DNA from: Falsiruegeria mediterranea M17
GTDB lineage: Bacteria > Pseudomonadota > Alphaproteobacteria > Rhodobacterales > Rhodobacteraceae
NCBI RefSeq assembly: GCF_900302455.1
Contig: NZ_ONZG01000009.1
Coordinates: 62,001-126,000 of the forward strand
Length of the DNA: 64,000 nt
Direction of reading: 5' to 3'
This document shows positions 9,005-16,615 of this stretch, one piece after another. Below the pieces are notes generated by a model, which was not told where the DNA came from, searched no databases, and worked only from the letters and a program-made list of their open reading frames with translations. Position 1 is the first letter of the stretch; the number at the start of each line of letters is the position of its first letter. Both the position numbers and the translations under genes were made by a program.

Positions 9005-9019
9005 TTTTGGTCGCCGGAT

Positions 9020-9979
9020 TTAGCCCGCTGCGATCAGCTCGGCCTGTGCCACGATCACTTCGGCCTGTTTGATCGACGCGATGTCGACAAGGCGGCCCTT
9101 GTAGACGGTTGCGCCTTCGCCGTTGGCCTTGGCCTGTTCCATGGCGGCCAGGATCTCGCGGGCTTCGGTGACGGCCTCTTCCGATGGAGTGAAGACCTCG
9201 TTCGCCAGCGCGATCTGCTTGGGGTGGATGGCCCATTTGCCAACCATGCCCAAAGTGGCTGAGCGTTTGGCCTGTGCGATGTAGCCTTCGTCGTCCGAGA
9301 AGTCGCCGAACGGGCCGTCGACCGGCAGGATGCCGTGCGTGCGGCAGGCGGCGACGATGGCGGCCTGGGCCCAATGCCACGGGTCCGACCAGTGCTTCAC
9401 ACCTTCGCGCAGCATGTAGTAGTTTTCCTGCGTGCCGCCGATGCCGGTGGTCTGCATGCCCATTGAGGCTGCAAAGTCAGCCGCGCCAAGGCTCATGGCC
9501 TGCATGCGGGGGGATGAGGCCGCGATCGCTTCGACATGTGCGATGCCAGCAGCAGATTCGATGATCACCTCAAAGCTCACAGGCTTGGTGCGGCCCTTGG
9601 CGCGTTCGATCGCGGTGACCAGGGCGTCCACGGCATAGACATCTTCGGCACAACCCACTTTGGGGATCATGATCTGGTCGATGCGGTCACCGGCCTGCTC
9701 CAGCAGGTCAACCACGTCGCGGTACCAATAGGGCGTGTCCAGGCCGTTGATGCGGACGGACATGTATTTGTTGCCCCAATCCACGGTGTTGAGTGCTTCG
9801 ATCACATTGGCGCGGGCGACGTCCTTGTCCGAGGGGGCCACCGAATCCTCGAGGTCGAGGTTGATCACATCCGCAGCCGATGCGGCCATTTTCGGGAACA
9901 GTTTGGTGTTGGAGCCCGGGCCGAACAACTGGCAGCGATTGGGTCGCGCGGGGGCGGCGGGCTGAATGCGGAAGCTCAT
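9020..9979 (-). CDS. mcl1: L-malyl-CoA/beta-methylmalyl-CoA lyase
   Basis: HpcH/HpaI-CitE family lyase of 319 residues that splits (3S)-malyl-CoA to acetyl-CoA and glyoxylate and beta-methylmalyl-CoA to propionyl-CoA and glyoxylate, in the ethylmalonyl-CoA pathway. Key stretches are NLDLEDSVAP (acidic metal site), VRINGLDTP, IMIPKVG, EVIIESAAGI and the C-terminal KWAIHPKQI. Its length matches Rhodobacter Mcl1 (about 318). It is divergent from the D-glutamate operon, with several inverted repeats between them. Other CitE-like lyases cannot be fully excluded. Confidence 0.9.
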   Translation of the reverse strand: MSFRIQPAAPARPNRCQLFGPGSNTKLFPKMAASAADVINLDLEDSVAPSDKDVARANVIEALNTVDWGNKYMSVRINGLDTPYWYRDVVDLLEQAGDRIDQIMIPKVGCAEDVYAVDALVTAIERAKGRTKPVSFEVIIESAAGIAHVEAIAASSPRMQAMSLGAADFAASMGMQTTGIGGTQENYYMLREGVKHWSDPWHWAQAAIVAACRTHGILPVDGPFGDFSDDEGYIAQAKRSATLGMVGKWAIHPKQIALANEVFTPSEEAVTEAREILAAMEQAKANGEGATVYKGRLVDIASIKQAEVIVAQAELIAAG

Positions 9980-10038
9980 GTGATCTCCTGTCGCGAGGGT
10001 AAGGATATTTCGATTTTCTTGAGAAATGGGGTATTAAA

Positions 10039-10056
10039 TTGCGCAGCTTAGCGCAA
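10039..10056. promoter_or_regulatory. Inverted repeat TTGCGC-N6-GCGCAA
   Basis: First of two inverted copies of TTGCGC/GCGCAA in the mcl1-dgcN divergent promoter region, about 60 bases upstream of mcl1. It is a candidate operator; the binding protein is unknown. Confidence 0.4.
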
Positions 10057-10060
10057 GGCT

Positions 10061-10126
10061 CTTTGTGCAGATGCAGCATTGCCTGTGCAGCATCTTCGAC
10101 ATGAGTGTTCAATAAGCTGCACAAAG
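10061..10126. promoter_or_regulatory. Long-range inverted repeat CTTTGTGCAG ... CTGCACAAAG
   Basis: Perfect 10-bp arms at 10061-10070 and 10117-10126, separated by 46 bases. The spacer contains further GTGCAG/ATGCAG copies (near 10071 and 10085). The layout fits a multi-site operator or a looped hairpin in the leader of mcl1. Confidence 0.4.
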
Positions 10127-10155
10127 TTTAATCGAAGTGAAAACTTGGAATATTT

Positions 10156-10181
10156 TTGCGCTGACCTGTCATTTGGCGCAA
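10156..10181. promoter_or_regulatory. Inverted repeat TTGCGC-N14-GCGCAA
   Basis: Second inverted copy of the same TTGCGC/GCGCAA half-site, about 100 bases upstream of dgcN. With the copy at 10039-10056 it suggests shared control of the divergent mcl1 and dgcN transcripts. Confidence 0.4.
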
Positions 10182-10280
10182 GATTATCCCTTTGATGGTT
10201 TTCAAATTCGTCATAACGCGAAGTGCTCGTGAGATCGCCTCATTAGCATACGCCAGAATCAAGAATGGGAGTGCACCGCA

Positions 10281-11282
10281 ATGATCGAGACACCGTATTT
10301 GCTGTTTTTGGGCGATGCGCCCGACCAACTCGCGGCCAAAGTTGCCATAGGCATCAAGGATTGGCGCCCTGAGAACGCCGTGGGTCAGTTCCGGATGGAC
10401 GGCTGCAAGGCCGATCTTGGCCTGAAGGACATGGACCTGACCGAGGCCAAGGCCGCTGGTGCCAAGACACTGGTCATTGGTGTGGCCAACCGGGGTGGCG
10501 TGATCAGCCAAGCCTGGAAAAAAGTTCTGGTTATGGCGCTGGAAGAGGGCTTTGACCTGGCGTCGGGCCTGCACAACCTGCTGCGTGACGAGCCCGATCT
10601 TGTTGCCGTGGCCGAAGCCACTGGTCGCAAACTGCACGACGTGCGTGTGCCAGAGGTTGAGTATCCGATCGCGAATGGCGTCAAGCGTAAGGGCAAGCGC
10701 GTTCTGGCTGTGGGCACCGATTGCTCGGTCGGCAAGATGTACACTGCTCTGTGTATGGACGCCGAAATGCGCAAGCGCGGCATGAAGTCGACCTTCCGCG
10801 CCACTGGCCAGACCGGCATTCTGGTGACCGGTGATGGTGTGCCGCTCGATGCCGTGATCGCCGACTTCATGGCGGGTTCGGTCGAATGGCTGACCCCGGA
10901 CAACGACGAAGACCACTGGGACCACATCGAAGGTCAGGGCAGCCTGTTCCACGTGTCCTATTCGGGCGTGACCATGGCCCTGATCCACGGCGGCCAGCCT
11001 GATGCTCTGGTTCTGGCACACGAGCCGACCCGCGAACACATGCGCGGTCTGCCCGATTATCAGCAGCCGTCGTTGCCTGAATTGCGTGACATGGCACTGG
11101 CGCTTGGCAAAGTTGCCAACCCGGCCTGCCAGGTCGTAGGCATTTCGGTGAACACACAGCACATGCCCGAGGATGAGGCCAAGGCCTATCTGGCCGAGCT
11201 GGAGGCCGACATGGGCCTGCCCGCCACCGACCCGTTCCGCTTTGGCGCGGAAAAGCTGGTGGATGCGCTGGCGGCAATCTGA
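10281..11282 (+). CDS. dgcN: N-acetyltransferase DgcN (DUF1611), D-glutamate catabolism
   Basis: A 333-residue DUF1611-family protein. The family member DgcN N-acetylates D-glutamate in marine bacteria. An N-terminal Rossmann-like part (residues 1-130) is followed by a P-loop ATPase-like part with GTDCSVGKMYT (about residues 147-157). The assignment rests on recognising the family and on the next gene being a DgcA-like racemase; DgcN and DgcA are described as a pair. Expected product: N-acetyl-D-glutamate for DgcA. The start ATG has GGGAG about 9 bases upstream. Confidence 0.8.
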   Translation: MIETPYLLFLGDAPDQLAAKVAIGIKDWRPENAVGQFRMDGCKADLGLKDMDLTEAKAAGAKTLVIGVANRGGVISQAWKKVLVMALEEGFDLASGLHNLLRDEPDLVAVAEATGRKLHDVRVPEVEYPIANGVKRKGKRVLAVGTDCSVGKMYTALCMDAEMRKRGMKSTFRATGQTGILVTGDGVPLDAVIADFMAGSVEWLTPDNDEDHWDHIEGQGSLFHVSYSGVTMALIHGGQPDALVLAHEPTREHMRGLPDYQQPSLPELRDMALALGKVANPACQVVGISVNTQHMPEDEAKAYLAELEADMGLPATDPFRFGAEKLVDALAAI

Positions 11283-11357
11283 TCTAAGCGTGCCGCCGGA
11301 GGAGGAGTTGATCCGCCTCCGGCGGCCGTATTTTGAACGAGAAGAAGGATGGGGCGC

Positions 11358-12323
11358 GTGCAGATAGAAGTCACCCGTGATGTGTTCAAACTGGCGCAGG
11401 TGTTCACCATCTCGCGCGGATCGCGGACCGAGGCCCATGTGCTGACGGTGCGGATCACCGATGGCGAACACCAGGGCGTCGGCGAATGTGTGCCCTATGC
11501 CCGCTACAACGAAACGCTGGAGTCGGTCGAAGCCGAAATCCGCGGCCTACCCGAGACATTCGACCGCGAAAGGCTGATGGATCTGCTGCCCGCAGGGGCT
11601 GCGCGCAACGCGGTTGATTGCGCTTTGTGGGACCTGGAAGCCAAACGTGCAGGCAAACGCGCGTGGGAATTGGCGGGGCTTGAAGCTCCGGGTGCTGAGA
11701 TCACCGCTTATACGCTGTCGCTGGCCTCGCCTGAGGAGATGCGAAAGCAGGCCGAAGAAAACGCGTACCGCCCGCTGCTCAAGATCAAGCTGGGTACGGC
11801 AGATGACATGCCGCGTCTGGAAGCAGTTCGCGCAGGCGCGCCGAACTCCAAGATCATCGTGGACGCCAACGAAGGCTGGTCGGCCGAGGTTTATGCCGAT
11901 CTGGCACCGCATCTGGTGCGCCTTGGCGTGGCTCTGGTCGAGCAGCCGTTGCCTGCCGGTGAAGATGACGCGCTGATCGGGATGGATCGCCCGGTGCCAG
12001 TTTGTGCTGATGAAAGCTGCCATGACCGCACCAGCCTGCCCAAACTCAAGGGCAAGTATGATGTGGTCAACATCAAGCTGGACAAGACCGGTGGCCTGAC
12101 CGAGGCGCTTAAGCTGCGCGATGCGGCCCTGGCCGAAGGGTACGAAGTCATGGTTGGCTGTATGGTTGGCAGCTCGCTGGCGATGGCCCCTGCGACACTG
12201 GTGGCACAGGGAGCGGTTGTGACCGACCTTGACGGCCCGCTCTTGTTGGCCGAAGACCGCGACACACCGCTGAATTTTGACGACGCCGGAGTGCACCCGC
12301 CCGAAGCGGCGCTCTGGGGCTGA
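11358..12323 (+). CDS. dgcA: N-acetyl-D-glutamate racemase DgcA, enolase superfamily
   Basis: Enolase-superfamily racemase (dipeptide-epimerase/muconate-lactonising branch) expected to turn N-acetyl-D-glutamate into N-acetyl-L-glutamate. The first catalytic lysine motif (LLKIKLG), the metal ligands (VDANEGW, EQPLP, CADES) and the second lysine (NIKLDKTGG) are all present. GTG 11358 is preferred over ATG 11349 because AAGGA sits 8 bases before the GTG but directly abuts the ATG. It lies 75 bases after dgcN and 10 before the aminotransferase, so one operon. Dipeptide epimerase activity is the main alternative. Confidence 0.85.
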   Translation: MQIEVTRDVFKLAQVFTISRGSRTEAHVLTVRITDGEHQGVGECVPYARYNETLESVEAEIRGLPETFDRERLMDLLPAGAARNAVDCALWDLEAKRAGKRAWELAGLEAPGAEITAYTLSLASPEEMRKQAEENAYRPLLKIKLGTADDMPRLEAVRAGAPNSKIIVDANEGWSAEVYADLAPHLVRLGVALVEQPLPAGEDDALIGMDRPVPVCADESCHDRTSLPKLKGKYDVVNIKLDKTGGLTEALKLRDAALAEGYEVMVGCMVGSSLAMAPATLVAQGAVVTDLDGPLLLAEDRDTPLNFDDAGVHPPEAALWG

Positions 12324-12333
12324 GGAGACAAAC

Positions 12334-13194
12334 ATGACCCGTACTGTTTATGTAAATGGCGAATACCTGCCCGAGACCGAGGCGAAGGTGTCGATTTTTG
12401 ACCGCGGTTTCCTGATGGCGGATGCCGTTTACGAGGTGACCAGCGTCCTGGGCGGCAAGCTGATTGATTTCGAAGGCCACGCCGTGCGTTTGAAACGCTC
12501 GCTGGACGAGTTGCAGATGGCCGAGCCTTGCACCAAGGACGAGCTGCTCGAGATCCACCGCAAGCTGGTGGAACTGAACGACATCAACGAAGGTCTGGTC
12601 TATCTGCAAGTCACTCGCGGCAGCGATGGCGACCGTGACTTTGTGTTCCCTTCAGCGGACACCAAGCCGACCATCGTGCTGTTCACCCAGAACAAACCTG
12701 GTCTGGCCGACAGCCCGGCAGCAAAAAAGGGTGCCAAGATCATCTCGATCGAAGATATCCGCTGGGGCCGTCGTGATATCAAGACAGTGCAGCTACTCTA
12801 TCCTTCGATGGGCAAGATGATGGCCAAGGCCGCTGGTTGTGATGATGCATGGCTGATCGAAGATGGCCATGTGACCGAAGGCACCTCGAACAACGCCTAT
12901 TTCGTCAAGGACGGCAAGATCGTGACCCGCCCTCTGTCGACCGACATCCTGCACGGTATCACTCGCAAGGCGGTTCTGCGCATGGCGGCTGAGGCCCAGA
13001 TGGAAGTCGAAGAGCGTTTGTTCACTATCGACGAGGCAAAGGAGGCGGATGAAGCCTTCACCACTTCCGCCTCGGCCTTTGTGATGCCGGTGGTTGAAAT
13101 CGACGGTGTTCAGTTGGGTGACGGCACCCCGGGTCCAATCGCCAAGCGCCTGCGCGAGATCTATCTGGACGAAAGCCTCAAGGCCGCGATCTGA
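12334..13194 (+). CDS. dat: D-amino-acid aminotransferase (class IV PLP enzyme)
   Basis: Fold-type IV PLP aminotransferase of 286 residues that exchanges amino groups between D-amino acids and 2-oxoacids. It shows the family N-terminus (VYVNGEYLPETEAKVSIFDR), the PLP lysine in RDIKTVQLL, and EGTSNNAYFV. ATG 12334 is preceded by GAGGAG; an upstream extension to 12277 overlaps dgcA and is rejected. In context it would feed D-Glu, formed from other D-amino acids and 2-oxoglutarate, into DgcN/DgcA. Branched-chain aminotransferase is less likely given the length and the motif around the lysine. Confidence 0.88.
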   Translation: MTRTVYVNGEYLPETEAKVSIFDRGFLMADAVYEVTSVLGGKLIDFEGHAVRLKRSLDELQMAEPCTKDELLEIHRKLVELNDINEGLVYLQVTRGSDGDRDFVFPSADTKPTIVLFTQNKPGLADSPAAKKGAKIISIEDIRWGRRDIKTVQLLYPSMGKMMAKAAGCDDAWLIEDGHVTEGTSNNAYFVKDGKIVTRPLSTDILHGITRKAVLRMAAEAQMEVEERLFTIDEAKEADEAFTTSASAFVMPVVEIDGVQLGDGTPGPIAKRLREIYLDESLKAAI

Positions 13195-13237
13195 GGCCAG
13201 AACACGACGCGTCTCTGACGAGAACGGAACAGTTTGC

Positions 13238-13278
13238 AATCCTCCCTTGGGCCAGCCTGACCTGAGGGAGGATTTTTT
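13238..13278 (+). terminator. Terminator hairpin whose 3' arm is the Shine-Dalgarno of the next gene
   Basis: Perfect 10-bp stem AATCCTCCCT/AGGGAGGATT (13238-13247 with 13265-13274) followed by a T-run to 13278. The ATG of the CoA-transferase is at 13279-13281. The only good ribosome site, GGGAGG at 13266-13271, is inside the 3' arm, so the folded hairpin would both end the dgc transcript and hide the site. Confidence 0.8.
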
Positions 13279-14472
13279 ATGCGACCGTTTGAAGGATTGC
13301 GGGTGCTGGATCTGACACATGTGTTTGCAGGTCCATTTTGTGCCTATCAGTTGAGCGTTCTTGGGGCCGAGGTCATCAAGATCGAACCTGTCGGTCAGCA
13401 CGACATGACCCGCGCAGAAGGTGCAGATACTGCTCTGAACGCCCAAGGGATGGGCTTGTCGTTTCAGGCGCAGGGAGGCGGCAAACGGACGCTGGCACTG
13501 GATCTGAAGTCCGAGCAAGGTCGGGAAGTGTTCGACCGCTTGGTCGCAACGGCGGAAGTTCTGGTGCAGAACTACACATCCCACGCGGTTGAAGAGTTGG
13601 GGCTTGAGTATGACCGCCTGTCCGCGTTGAAACCCGATTTGATCTACTGTGCGATCAGCGGGTTTGGGGCCACTGGACCCAAGGCGGCGCATGCGGCTTA
13701 TGACGTGGTGATCCAGGCCTTTACCGGCATCATGGCTGCCAATGGCCAAGCGGACGGTGACCCGGTACGCGTGGGCCCTGCGATGGTTGACTATGGCACA
13801 GGGGCGCAGGCGGCCATGGCGATCTCGGCGGCTTTGTTCGGGCGATCGCGGAATGGTTTGGGGCGGCGGATAGACGTGTCGATGGCGGATTGCGCGCTGA
13901 TGCTGATGAACTCGCACACTGCGACAACCTTGGCGACGGGGCACGCGCCCAGGCCGCACGGCAATCAGGATCCGACGCTTGCGGGCTATGCAACTTATGA
14001 CACTGCGGACGGGCAGGTGATGATCGGCGCGTTCACCAATACACAGATGGCCAACTTGATGCGCGTGATCGGACAGGATGCGCGGGCGGATGCCATCCAG
14101 GCGACGCCCCGGGCGCAGATCAGAGCGCGTCGAGAAGAGGATGCGGCGGTTTTGGCTGAAGCTCTTGCAACGCGCACGGCGGCTGAGTGGGAAGACAGGC
14201 TGAACGCGGCCCATGTGCCTGCCGCTCGGGTGCGTGGTTTGGCCGAGGCCTTGGAGGAGGAACAACTGGCGACCCGTCCGGTAATCCAGACCGCTGGAGA
14301 CATGGCGCTTGCCGTTGCCGGTTTCGGCTTTGATCATGGCGGGCCGTCACTGGACCACGCACCACGCGCGCACGGGGCCGACAGCCGGTCGGTTCTGGCC
14401 GAGTTGGGGATCGGCCAGAGTGAATTTGATGCCTTGCAGGATCAGGGCGTGGTGTTCAGCCCTTCTTCGTGA
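13279..14472 (+). CDS. CaiB/BaiF-family (type III) CoA-transferase
   Basis: Family III CoA-transferase that moves CoA between carboxylic acids; 397 residues, typical length. N-terminal PFEGLRVLDLTHVFAGPFC, then GAEVIKIEPVG and KRTLALDLKS, and the catalytic Asp expected in DYGTGAQAA or DPVRVGPAMVDYGTG. The ATG at 13279 fits the family start. It follows the D-amino-acid operon, but the terminator between them suggests separate or conditional expression. The acyl substrate cannot be read from sequence. Its 3' end overlaps the convergent DUF1244 gene by 17 bases. Confidence 0.9.
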   Translation: MRPFEGLRVLDLTHVFAGPFCAYQLSVLGAEVIKIEPVGQHDMTRAEGADTALNAQGMGLSFQAQGGGKRTLALDLKSEQGREVFDRLVATAEVLVQNYTSHAVEELGLEYDRLSALKPDLIYCAISGFGATGPKAAHAAYDVVIQAFTGIMAANGQADGDPVRVGPAMVDYGTGAQAAMAISAALFGRSRNGLGRRIDVSMADCALMLMNSHTATTLATGHAPRPHGNQDPTLAGYATYDTADGQVMIGAFTNTQMANLMRVIGQDARADAIQATPRAQIRARREEDAAVLAEALATRTAAEWEDRLNAAHVPAARVRGLAEALEEEQLATRPVIQTAGDMALAVAGFGFDHGGPSLDHAPRAHGADSRSVLAELGIGQSEFDALQDQGVVFSPSS

Positions 14473-14770
14473 CGTTCTCTTCAAACGCGACCTCGAACGC
14501 GGCCTGTTTTTCGGGGCTGGCGTCGGTCTGATAGTTGGCTTTCCATTCGTCCATCGTCATGCCGTAAAAAATCTCGCGAGCTTGGCCTTTGTCCATCTCG
14601 ATGCCCTTTTCGTTGGCTGCTTCCTGATACCAGCGCGACAGGCAGTTGCGGCAAAAACCGGTCAGGTTCATCATGTCGATGTTCTGGACGTCGGTGCGGT
14701 CTTCCATCAGGTGCTTTTGCAGGCGGCGAAAGGCAGCGGCCTGGAGTTCGATTTCTGTCTGCTGGTCCAT
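14456..14770 (-). CDS. DUF1244 family protein
   Basis: Small cytosolic protein of 104 residues with the conserved block FRRLQKHLMEDRTDVQNID, then LTGFCRNCLSRWY, typical of DUF1244. The paired cysteines in CRNC could bind metal. The function is not known. A long upstream open frame (to 15382) runs antisense to the GNAT gene and is not accepted; ATG 14770 gives the family N-terminus. The 3' end overlaps the CoA-transferase by 17 bases. Confidence 0.85.
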   Translation of the reverse strand: MDQQTEIELQAAAFRRLQKHLMEDRTDVQNIDMMNLTGFCRNCLSRWYQEAANEKGIEMDKGQAREIFYGMTMDEWKANYQTDASPEKQAAFEVAFEENVTKKG

Positions 14771-14917
14771 GGGGTGGCTCCGAATGGCTAGGGTTTGACG
14801 TAGAGGTAGCAACCAACAGGGCGCGTTACAACGGGCGCGGAGTTGACGATGAGCTCGGTCCCCGCACATGGTGCCGCAGGCGGGGTTCACCCCGGATTTG
14901 AGCAGGCAGAAATTCCT

Positions 14918-15340
14918 ATGACCATCACAACCAGATTTGCGACAGAGGCGGACCGCGCGGCATGGGAGCGCGTGTTTCTGGCCTATGCCACCTTTGGCAG
15001 GACCGAGCAGACGCCACAGATGCGTGCGCGTGTTTGGGGCTGGATCATGACGCCGACGGCGCAGACTCGCTGCATCGTTGCTGAAGCCGAGGCGGGCGAA
15101 TTGGTCGGTTTCACGCATTTTCGATCCTACGAGCGACCGCTGCCTGCTACCATCGGTGCCTACATCGACGACATGTTTGTCGATCCAAGTTTGCAGGGTC
15201 AGGGTGTGGTTGATCTGATGATCAGGGCCGTCGGGGATTTTGCTGAAAGCCAGGGCTGGGACGTGGTGCGCTGGATGACCCGCGAGAAAAATTATCGCGC
15301 CCGCGCCATCTATGACCGGCATGCAGACAAGACCGATTGA
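14918..15340 (+). CDS. GNAT-family N-acetyltransferase
   Basis: A 140-residue GNAT-fold acetyltransferase. The acetyl-CoA binding motif A is visible as YIDDMFVDPSLQGQGVVDLMI (about residues 82-102), with a C-terminal NYRARAIYDRHA. An upstream in-frame start at 14843 would add 25 unlikely residues. Acceptor unknown; it is a single gene divergent from DUF1244. Confidence 0.85.
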   Translation: MTITTRFATEADRAAWERVFLAYATFGRTEQTPQMRARVWGWIMTPTAQTRCIVAEAEAGELVGFTHFRSYERPLPATIGAYIDDMFVDPSLQGQGVVDLMIRAVGDFAESQGWDVVRWMTREKNYRARAIYDRHADKTD

Positions 15341-15401
15341 GTGACATACAGCTTGAGGAAACAGGATTAGCGGAGCGCGCAACAGCGCGTTCCGCTTAAG
15401 A

Positions 15402-15641
15402 TCAGGCCAGTTTCAGCGCAAAGTACGGGGCCACGGCAAAGACCAAGGTCAGTGTCTTGTACTTTGCAAGATAGGCGAAATACGCTTTGCGGACGTCGGC
15501 CTCTTCCATCTTGAACATCCGGGCGTGAACCCCGGTCACCCAATTCTGCATTGCCAACAGCATCACTGTGGTAAAAGCCAGAAAGCCTATGTTCAGAACG
15601 GTCATCCAACCAAAGACGGTGGTCAGGAATTCTACGGTCAT
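15402..15641 (-). CDS. Small membrane protein, DUF6868-like
   Basis: A 79-residue protein with two hydrophobic segments (about residues 8-32 and 62-78) separated by a charged loop (MFKMEEADVRKAYFAYLAKY). A strong AAAGGAGG lies before the ATG. It resembles short uncharacterised membrane proteins common in Proteobacteria (DUF6868). No function is suggested by the neighbours. Confidence 0.75.
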   Translation of the reverse strand: MTVEFLTTVFGWMTVLNIGFLAFTTVMLLAMQNWVTGVHARMFKMEEADVRKAYFAYLAKYKTLTLVFAVAPYFALKLA

Positions 15642-15763
15642 GATACCCTCCTTTCAGGGATATCTGTTGTCCTCCTTGACCATTATATGGGGTGTGAGGC
15701 GTGACCTCACAAGAATGTGAGCGCGAAAACCCACACCTATTGACCCGGCGTCATGTTGCAAGG

Positions 15764-16501
15764 TCAGAGCTCGCTGTCCTCCAGCGCTGCAGTCAGGATC
15801 GGCGCCAGTCGCTCAGCCCATGCCCTCTGACCGGCGTGATCCGCGATCAGGTCATTTCGCAGCTCGATCAACACGTTCGGGCGGCCATGGGCGGTGCAAT
15901 GCGTGTCGATGGCATCGCCGGGCAGAACGCCGGTGTAGGGCTCGTTTTCACCTACGGTCAGATCGCCCTCGGCCTTGAGCCGGTTGATCAGCGGTCGGGA
16001 AAAGCGCTCGTCCGGGGTGTAGAGGATGCCGATTTCCCACGGGCGGGGATCGCGGCCGCGTAGTTGGCGCGTGAACGAATGGACCGAGACGACGATCGCG
16101 TGGGGCAGGGCGGCCATGCGCGCCAGCTCGCGGTGGTAGGGGCGATAGCACATGTCTAGCCGCCGCTCCCTCTCGGCCACGTCTGCATGGCGATTTCCGG
16201 GGATGATCGAGCCATCGTAGAGCTTCATCAACAGCGTCGGGTCATCTTCGCCCCGGTTCGGGTCGATCACCAGGCGTGAGAAGTTCGAGGCCACCACCGG
16301 CGCATTCAGAATCTCGCCCAAATGGCGCGACACCTCATAGGCGCCGACGTCATAAGCGATGTGACGCTCCATATCCTCGCGCGGCAAACCCAGGTCTCCG
16401 CCGTTGATTTCAGGCGGGACAGTGTTGGTGGCGTGGTCGCAGGTGATCAGCCAGCGGGAGGGTTTGTTTTCGCCATGGGTGTAATAGGGGGTGTATGTCA
16501 T
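15764..16501 (-). CDS. N-formylglutamate amidohydrolase family protein
   Basis: A 245-residue member of the FGase family, which includes histidine-degradation N-formylglutamate deformylase and relatives. Family stretches are CDHATNTVP near the N-terminus (metal His), SRLVIDPNRG, VVSVHSFTR and IELRNDLI. No hut genes are near, so the substrate may be another N-formyl compound. It is divergent from pyruvate kinase across about 110 bases. Confidence 0.88.
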   Translation of the reverse strand: MTYTPYYTHGENKPSRWLITCDHATNTVPPEINGGDLGLPREDMERHIAYDVGAYEVSRHLGEILNAPVVASNFSRLVIDPNRGEDDPTLLMKLYDGSIIPGNRHADVAERERRLDMCYRPYHRELARMAALPHAIVVSVHSFTRQLRGRDPRPWEIGILYTPDERFSRPLINRLKAEGDLTVGENEPYTGVLPGDAIDTHCTAHGRPNVLIELRNDLIADHAGQRAWAERLAPILTAALEDSEL

Positions 16502-16615
16502 GCGCCTGTCATCTCTTTTGTCGCAGGTGTAGGACAGTTGCCGCAGAAAGGGAATTGCGCGATAAGCGGTGCAAGACCGTTTGCGGTAACAATGTGCGGA
16601 ACCAAAGGAGCAGCC

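Noticed and set aside
10128-11471. 447-codon open frame on the minus strand
   Set aside because: Antisense to dgcN and the start of dgcA; no recognisable domain.
12793-14337. 514-codon open frame on the minus strand
   Set aside because: Opposite dat and the CoA-transferase, both of which have clear family motifs; basic low-complexity translation.
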